Source: Bacillota bacterium
Lineage (GTDB): Bacteria; Bacillota; Clostridia; Christensenellales; SZUA-584
Reading direction: 5' to 3'
Assembly: GCA_023436525.1 (NCBI GenBank)
Contig: JAEZIW010000141.1
Coordinates: 1-18,530, forward strand
DNA: 18,530 bases
In this document: positions 14,309 to 18,530 of the stretch, piece after piece
Layout: the number at the start of each line of letters is the position of its first letter
Position numbering within the stretch: the first letter of the stretch is position 1
Position numbers and translations under genes: made by a program
Notes under the pieces: model-generated
Databases searched by the model: none
Seen by the model: the letters and a program-made list of their open reading frames with translations, nothing else
Told to the model about the DNA's origin: nothing

Positions 14309-14818
14309 CGGCGTTGGCCGCACGGTGGTTTCGAGATGCGAATACGCGCTGACCAGCGCATACGGTTCCCACAGCCCCATCAGCCCGACCCACCTTTTCA
14401 CCAGTTCTTGGCCGTTTGCCCGCCAATCTTTCTCGATAGCCGCATGACAGGCTTGCCCCTGCCCGGCGCGGTCATGATGGCAAAACAGGCATTCGAGCGG
14501 CGAAAAACCGCTTCCGAACAGCTCACAGCGCCCGCCATGCAAAAACGTACAGCCGCACCTCCAGCAGTCGTGCTGGGCGAAGCCGCCCTCGCAGCCCTTG
14601 AACCCAGGGGCCAGCACACCGAAACTCAGATCGGGCGCCATCTCCAGCATCATGCGCGGCGCAAGCCCGGTTGCAAATGCCGCCTTGGCTTCGTCCACCG
14701 TCCACCAGCCGGGGCGCATGCAGTACGATACGCATGTTTCACAGCTGCACGGTGCTGACGGCCGGAATCGCTCTTCAAGCCCGCGCTTATGCTTCATAGC
14801 CGCCAGCCTCGCTTTCAC
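14300..14818 (-). CDS. Cysteine-rich conserved protein, possible metal or Fe-S binder
   Basis: A 172-residue protein with 12 cysteines, for which I know no function. Clusters are C24, C26, C29, C33 near the N-terminus (CSCETCVSYC), C76 (KGCEGG), C85, C88, C90 (CWRCGC), C98, then C110 and C113 followed by HH (LECLFCHH), and C124. A similar order, cysteines followed by a WWTVDEA-like helix, a CTFL...GRCEL segment and a short CHH-type end, is familiar from a widespread uncharacterised bacterial family, so zinc or Fe-S binding is likely. The start is GTG 14818, 5 bases past the TetR stop; an ATG at 14797 is the alternative. It is probably co-transcribed with the TetR gene and the downstream ATPase. 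Confidence 0.78.
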   Translation of the reverse strand: MKARLAAMKHKRGLEERFRPSAPCSCETCVSYCMRPGWWTVDEAKAAFATGLAPRMMLEMAPDLSFGVLAPGFKGCEGGFAQHDCWRCGCTFLHGGRCELFGSGFSPLECLFCHHDRAGQGQACHAAIEKDWRANGQELVKRWVGLMGLWEPYALVSAYSHLETTVRPTPFA

Positions 14819-14823
14819 AAAGA

Positions 14824-15456
14824 TTATGGCTTCATCATTGTGCAGAAGAAATCTATCGTTCTGATCATATATTTCACAACGCTATGCACATCCGCAAGGC
14901 CGTTGTCCGCCATAAAATACTCTTTGGTTAAGGCGATGGAAATGTAGTTATACTGCTCGGCAAAAAGCCTGGCATCCACTTTCTTAACCATGTTCCTGTC
15001 GATCATTTTTTGAATCAGGCGCTCGTAGTAATCTGCGGCTTCGTTGACCATATGCTCGTAGTACATCGACGCGGCCTTTTGATCCTTGTACTTTTCATTG
15101 TTAATGATCATGGCCGTGTTTTTGAGCAGCGCGCTCACATGGCTGCCAAAATAAAAGAGTATGTTCTTAAAAATCTCCTCCGGCTGCATGATCTCAAGCA
15201 TCGCGTCAATGTCCCGGTCGCTGGGGCGGCATTCGGGTGCCCCGTGCACAAAGATGTTGAACAGTGCATCGCGTATCGCCGCTTTTCCTGTAAAATGGTT
15301 GTATAGCGAGCTTTCCTTGATGCCGACGGCTTTTGCGATTTCGCTCATTGGCACGGCATCAAAGCCCTTGTGCGCAAAAAGCTCAGCCGCCGCTTCGAGT
15401 ATCTTCCCGGTTGTTTCAATGCCTTTTTTGCGCTTTTCCTTCGTTGTCTTGTCCAT
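14824..15456 (-). CDS. TetR/AcrR family transcriptional regulator
   Basis: A 210-residue regulator. Residues about 16-62 are a TetR DNA-binding domain: ILEAAAELFAHKGFDAVPMSEIAKAVGIKESSLYNHF, with the usual recognition helix ending in YNHF. The rest is helical, rich in aromatic and Met residues, and should form the ligand and dimer domain. AAAGGAG stands 6 bases before the ATG. It heads the minus-strand unit with the Cys-rich protein and AAA ATPase and is divergent from dinB. A short dyad over its own -10 (GATAT-N9-ATATC, 15476-15494) could be an autoregulatory site. Ligand unknown. Confidence 0.92.
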   Translation of the reverse strand: MDKTTKEKRKKGIETTGKILEAAAELFAHKGFDAVPMSEIAKAVGIKESSLYNHFTGKAAIRDALFNIFVHGAPECRPSDRDIDAMLEIMQPEEIFKNILFYFGSHVSALLKNTAMIINNEKYKDQKAASMYYEHMVNEAADYYERLIQKMIDRNMVKKVDARLFAEQYNYISIALTKEYFMADNGLADVHSVVKYMIRTIDFFCTMMKP

Positions 15457-15478
15457 GCTGTCACTCCTTTATATGGAT

Positions 15479-15507
15479 ATTATACGCATATATCTTCGTT
15501 TTGTAAA
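15479..15507 (-). promoter_or_regulatory. Promoter of the TetR unit
   Basis: On the minus strand TTTACA (15507-15502), a 17-base spacer and a perfect TATAAT (15484-15479), some 22 bases before the TetR ATG. The dyad GATAT (15476-15480) / ATATC (15490-15494) covers the -10 and may be the TetR operator. Confidence 0.8.
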
Positions 15508-15553
15508 TAGTTATACTAGTGTTTATTAGTTTTTGGTTGCTTTATTTTTCTTG

Positions 15554-15582
15554 TTGTCATTTCGAAATGAAATGAATATAAT
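15554..15582 (+). promoter_or_regulatory. Promoter of dinB
   Basis: TTGTCA (15554-15559), a 17-base spacer and a perfect TATAAT (15577-15582). Transcription should start near 15589, inside the LexA box, so a bound LexA would block it. Confidence 0.85.
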
Positions 15583-15587
15583 AGTAT

Positions 15588-15601
15588 CGAACATATGTTC
15601 G
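15588..15601 (+). promoter_or_regulatory. LexA (SOS) box
   Basis: CGAAC-ATAT-GTTCG is a perfect 14-base palindrome matching the Gram-positive LexA/DinR consensus CGAAC-N4-GTTCG. It overlaps the predicted dinB transcription start, which places dinB and the small gene after it under SOS control. Confidence 0.95.
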
Positions 15602-15613
15602 AGGTTAAGGAAA

Positions 15614-16861
15614 ATGAAACAGCGTGTCATTTTGCATTCGGATATGAACAATTTCTACGCGAGCGTGGAGTGCGTGCACCGGCCCGAAATTCGGGGCAAC
15701 CCGGTGGTGGTCGGCGGCGATGAGGAACAACGCCACGGCATTGTGCTGGCCAAAAACTATATCGCCAAAGCGACGGGCATTCGCACCGGCGAAGCGCTCT
15801 GGCAAGCACGCGAAAAATGCCCGGGGCTCGTGGTGCTGCCCCCAAACTACCCGCTTTATCTGCGCTACGCGAAGCTCGCGCGCAGCATATACGCCGACTA
15901 CACCTCGCAGATTGAGCCGTTCGGGCTCGACGAAGCCTGGCTCGATGTGAGCGGCGAAGACGGCCTGCTCGTGGCCAACGAAATCAGAGAGCGCATTAAG
16001 CGCGAGCTCGGGGTCACGGCCTCGGTGGGTGTCAGCTTCAATAAGATATTCGCCAAGCTCGGCTCCGATATCAAAAAGCCGGACGCCACCACGCTGATCA
16101 GCCGCGAGAATTTCAAGACCGTCGCGTGGCCGCTGCCTGTGGATGAGCTGCTGTATGTGGGCCGTGCCACGAAGGGCAAGCTCATGAGGCTTGGCATCAC
16201 CACCATTGGCGAGCTGGCCGCCACGCCGCTCTCGCTGCTGCACGGCCTGTTTGGGAAGGTGGGCGATGTGCTGCACACGTTTGCGAACGGCCTTGACGAT
16301 TCGCCCGTGATGCAGATGGACGAAGAATCGATGATCAAATCGGTTGGCAACAGCACCACGACCCCGCGCGATTTAACGTGCAATGAGGATGTGAAGGTCA
16401 CGCTGTTTGTGCTGTGCGAAAGCGTCTGTGCGCGCATGCGGGAGCACGGCTTTTCGTGCCGCACCGTGGCCGTCTCGATACGCGACAACGAGCTGTTCCG
16501 TTTTGAGCGCCAGTGCAAGCTGAGCCGCCCGTCTCACATATCCGGCGAGATTGCGGACGCGGCGATGCGGCTGTTCGCCGAAAACTACAGCTGGCCGCGC
16601 CCGATTCGCAGCATCGGCGTGAAGTGCACCGATTTGGAAGCCGCGAGCAAGCCGCTGCAGCTCTCGGTGTTTTGCGACGAGCGTCAGCGCGAAAAATTCG
16701 AGGCGCTCGATGTGGCTGTAGACGAGGTGCGGCGCCGTTACGGGCATTTTGCGCTGCAGCGCGCGTGCATGCTGGCCGATAAGCCGCTCGGCGGCATTAA
16801 CCCCAAGGGCGATCATATCATTCACCCGGTGGGCTTTTTTAAGGATGGTATGGGTCAATGA
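15614..16861 (+). CDS. dinB: DNA polymerase IV / Y-family translesion polymerase
   Basis: A 415-residue Y-family polymerase that copies past damaged bases at low fidelity. The start is ATG 15614: the longer frame from 15533 would begin upstream of the promoter, while 15614 has GAGGTTAAGG just before it. Catalytic carboxylates are D10 in HSDMNNFY and D106-E107 in FGLDEAW; the ribonucleotide-excluding steric-gate position is Y15. Fingers, thumb (TTIGELAATPLSLLHGLFG) and little-finger regions are complete. QLSVF (349-353) fits the beta-clamp binding motif, which would recruit it to stalled forks. A perfect LexA box at the transcription start makes it SOS-inducible. Its stop overlaps the next start by 4 bases. 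Confidence 0.95.
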   Translation: MKQRVILHSDMNNFYASVECVHRPEIRGNPVVVGGDEEQRHGIVLAKNYIAKATGIRTGEALWQAREKCPGLVVLPPNYPLYLRYAKLARSIYADYTSQIEPFGLDEAWLDVSGEDGLLVANEIRERIKRELGVTASVGVSFNKIFAKLGSDIKKPDATTLISRENFKTVAWPLPVDELLYVGRATKGKLMRLGITTIGELAATPLSLLHGLFGKVGDVLHTFANGLDDSPVMQMDEESMIKSVGNSTTTPRDLTCNEDVKVTLFVLCESVCARMREHGFSCRTVAVSIRDNELFRFERQCKLSRPSHISGEIADAAMRLFAENYSWPRPIRSIGVKCTDLEAASKPLQLSVFCDERQREKFEALDVAVDEVRRRYGHFALQRACMLADKPLGGINPKGDHIIHPVGFFKDGMGQ

Positions 16862-17121
16862 TAGAAAGACGGTATGAAAACCCAAACAAGGTGTATGTGA
16901 AGGTGGCGGCGCTTTTTTACCCGGACGGACGGCTGGAGCCTGTTGCGTTCTGGTGGGAGAATTCGCGGCGGTACAGCGTTGACCGCGTGACGGATGTGTG
17001 CCGTGCGGCCAGCCTCAAGGCAGGCGGCATCGGCATACGCTACACGTGCGTGGTGCACGGGCATGAGACGTATCTTTTTTTCGAGGAAGACCGCTGGTTC
17101 ATGGAGCGGAGAACCGTTTGA
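16858..17121 (+). CDS. Small dinB-coupled conserved protein, function unknown
   Basis: An 87-residue protein whose ATG overlaps the dinB stop (ATGA), so it is translated with the polymerase and shares its LexA control. It is beta-rich and aromatic: KVYVKVAALFYPDGRLEPVAFWW, then an R-Y-x-V-D-R-V segment, a GIGIRYTCVV strand and YLFFEEDRWFMERR. Proteins of this size and pattern directly after a Y-family polymerase gene are familiar in Clostridia, and small genes after dinB also occur in Actinobacteria. I know of no experimental role; a polymerase accessory or DNA-binding protein is an inference from the coupling. No catalytic motif or membrane segment is visible. Confidence 0.82.
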   Translation: MIERRYENPNKVYVKVAALFYPDGRLEPVAFWWENSRRYSVDRVTDVCRAASLKAGGIGIRYTCVVHGHETYLFFEEDRWFMERRTV

Positions 17122-17212
17122 ATCTCTGAGCCCTGTTTCAATGCATTGTGTATGAACTTGTGTGCAAAACATTTTATTTTATCTCACAAAAAATATGTTC
17201 TTTTCATTCGGT

Positions 17213-17239
17213 TTGCAATATAATCGTATTGTAACAATA
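17213..17239 (+). promoter_or_regulatory. Candidate promoter/operator upstream of the MFS gene
   Basis: A perfect TATAAT (17219-17224) has only a poor -35. Two dyads overlap it: TTGCAATA (17213-17220) with TATTGTAA (17227-17234), one mismatch, and the perfect TATTGT-A-ACAATA (17227-17239). If this is the promoter, the MFS message has a leader of about 165 bases in which I see no riboswitch. The rest of the 17122-17397 gap is AT-rich and holds no supported gene. Confidence 0.4.
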
Positions 17240-17397
17240 ACTCTTTTTATCCCAGACCGAAAGCCCAAACAGGCCAAAACGCCAGTTATGATCCATTTAA
17301 TAAAGCCAAATAGAGATGATTCTGTTTCTCAAATAAGATGTAAAATAGCTGTTATATTCCCATTCACCATTTCTTTGATACAAAACGGAGGAATACA

Positions 17398-18530
17398 ATG
17401 AACAAGACGAAAGGGATTGGTCAACTGAGGCTTTGGGGGTTCGTTTGGGGCCTTGGTCTCGCGGGTCAGCTTTGCTGGAACATCGAAAACCAGTGGTTCA
17501 ACACATTTATTTACGCGAAAATCGCCAAAGACTCTAATATTGTCACATTGATGGTAATCACGAGCGCATTGGTCACAACATTTGCGACATTCTTCTTCGG
17601 GACTTTGTCTGACCGCAGAGGAACAAGGCGAAAATTCATTTCAATCGGTTATATTGCGTGGGGCGTGTTTACCATCGCGTTTGGTTTAACCGAGTTCATT
17701 TCAAACGGCAGTGTGGGCGCAGCCAGCAAAATGAGCCTGGTCGCGGCTGTGCTCGTGATTCTGGCAGACGACATCATGAGCTTTTTCGGGTCCATGGGCA
17801 ACGATTCCGGCTATAACGCCTGGTCGAACGACATGACAACGAACAAAAACCGAGGTCAAATCGGCGCGGCATTGGCCACACAGCCTGTGATCGGTACCAT
17901 CGTCGGAACTGTTGTGGGCGGCATGCTGATCGGCAGTGATGACAATTATCAGCGTCTGTTCTGGGTGATGGGGGCATTCGTCATCGCGATGGGCGTGCTG
18001 TCGCTGTGGCTGCTTAAAGATTCCCCAAGCCTCAAGCCCTATAAGGATGGATCGTTCTGGCATCAGTTCGGCAAGGTCTTCAATTTCAAAAGCTTCTTTG
18101 GTTATAAGGAGCTTGTTCTCGTCTGTGTGTCAACGGCGTTGTTTTTCGTCGCGTTTAACGTCTATTTCGTTCAGATGGGCAACTGGATGATCTATTATAT
18201 GGGCTTTTCTGCCGAAACCATGGGGCTGATTCAAGGGCTTGGCCTGATTGCGGCCATGCTGCTTGCCATTCCGGCCATCCGCTTTATCAATCGCAACAAA
18301 ACGCCGTATGTGGCCGCCGCAGCGATTGTGCTCAACATGATCGGCCTTTGGGTTCTGTATCTATCTGTGAAGCCGGGCACGGTGGATACGGGAAATATAT
18401 TCTCGGCTGCCAACCTGCCGCTTTTCCTTGCAATATTCATGGCGGGTGCGGGATATATACTCATTATGCAGTCTATGACGATGTGGGTGAAGCAGCTGTA
18501 TCCGGCAGAAAACCGCGGCCAGTTTGAGGG
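17398..18530 (+). CDS. MFS transporter, 3' partial
   Basis: A membrane transporter cut off by the window end after 377 residues. CGGAGGA lies about 5 bases before the ATG. MFS motif A is clear between the second and third helices: GTLSDRRGTRRKF (68-80). At least nine hydrophobic segments can be seen, for example about 13-30, 50-70, 82-100, 114-131, 155-176, 187-205, 239-258, 268-288 and 298-316. A conserved polar stretch NDSGYNAWSNDMTTNKNRGQ (135-154) precedes the fifth helix and recalls MFS members related to sugar-cation symporters. Two acidic residues inside the fourth helix (ILADDIM) suggest a coupling-ion or substrate site. It is divided from the dinB pair by a 276-base gap and so is a separate unit. 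Substrate unknown. Confidence 0.9.
   Translation, partial: MNKTKGIGQLRLWGFVWGLGLAGQLCWNIENQWFNTFIYAKIAKDSNIVTLMVITSALVTTFATFFFGTLSDRRGTRRKFISIGYIAWGVFTIAFGLTEFISNGSVGAASKMSLVAAVLVILADDIMSFFGSMGNDSGYNAWSNDMTTNKNRGQIGAALATQPVIGTIVGTVVGGMLIGSDDNYQRLFWVMGAFVIAMGVLSLWLLKDSPSLKPYKDGSFWHQFGKVFNFKSFFGYKELVLVCVSTALFFVAFNVYFVQMGNWMIYYMGFSAETMGLIQGLGLIAAMLLAIPAIRFINRNKTPYVAAAAIVLNMIGLWVLYLSVKPGTVDTGNIFSAANLPLFLAIFMAGAGYILIMQSMTMWVKQLYPAENRGQFE

Noticed and set aside
14024..14758. 244-residue frame antisense to the AAA ATPase and Cys-rich genes
   Set aside because: Spans two genes with strong motifs on the minus strand; His/Arg-rich shadow.

Overview
The window looks like chromosome from a Gram-positive bacterium of the Bacillota, probably a Clostridia-type anaerobe with a moderately GC-rich genome. 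The grounds are strong AGGAGG-type ribosome binding sites, sigma-A promoters of the form TTGACA-N17-TATTAT, lipoprotein signal peptides, a perfect Bacillus-type LexA box (CGAAC-N4-GTTCG), and a YhbD/bactofilin gene pair. No tRNA, rRNA, CRISPR array, insertion sequence or phage gene was seen. Most of it reads as ordinary chromosome in short operons, apart from one AT-rich island.

Layout. 1-493: 3' part of an amino-acid-type ABC ATPase, then a clear terminator. 558-1436: PhzF-family protein. 1701-3070: YhbD-like regulator overlapping a bactofilin, behind a promoter that carries a 10-bp-arm inverted repeat. 6732-3310 (minus): a probable three-gene unit of alkaline phosphatase lipoprotein, SDR oxidoreductase with an unusual C-terminal extension, and DJ-1/PfpI protein. 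7122-8066: lipoprotein N-acetylmuramoyl-L-alanine amidase. 9070-8294 (minus): classical SDR. 9226-10841: operon of an excisionase-type HTH protein, alpha/beta hydrolase and DUF4180 protein.

About 10,900-13,515 is an island near 30% GC between flanks of about 55-65%. It encodes a small secreted His-rich protein, an ABC ATPase broken by two frame changes, and an intact FtsX/MacB-type permease. This resembles a peptide (bacteriocin-like) production, export or immunity cassette gained by transfer and now partly decayed. It is the best candidate for something undescribed here.

15456-13544 (minus): TetR regulator, 12-cysteine protein and AAA ATPase in one unit. Divergent from it, 15614-17121 is a LexA-controlled translesion polymerase (dinB) whose stop overlaps the start of a small partner protein. 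17398 to the end: start of an MFS transporter, cut by the window edge.

Promoter positions overturn three apparent gene starts. For the amidase, the secreted peptide and dinB, the longest open frame begins inside or upstream of its own promoter, so the true starts are internal. In the first gene, third-position GC drops from about 93% to about 51% at base 374, which suggests recombination or an assembly join.
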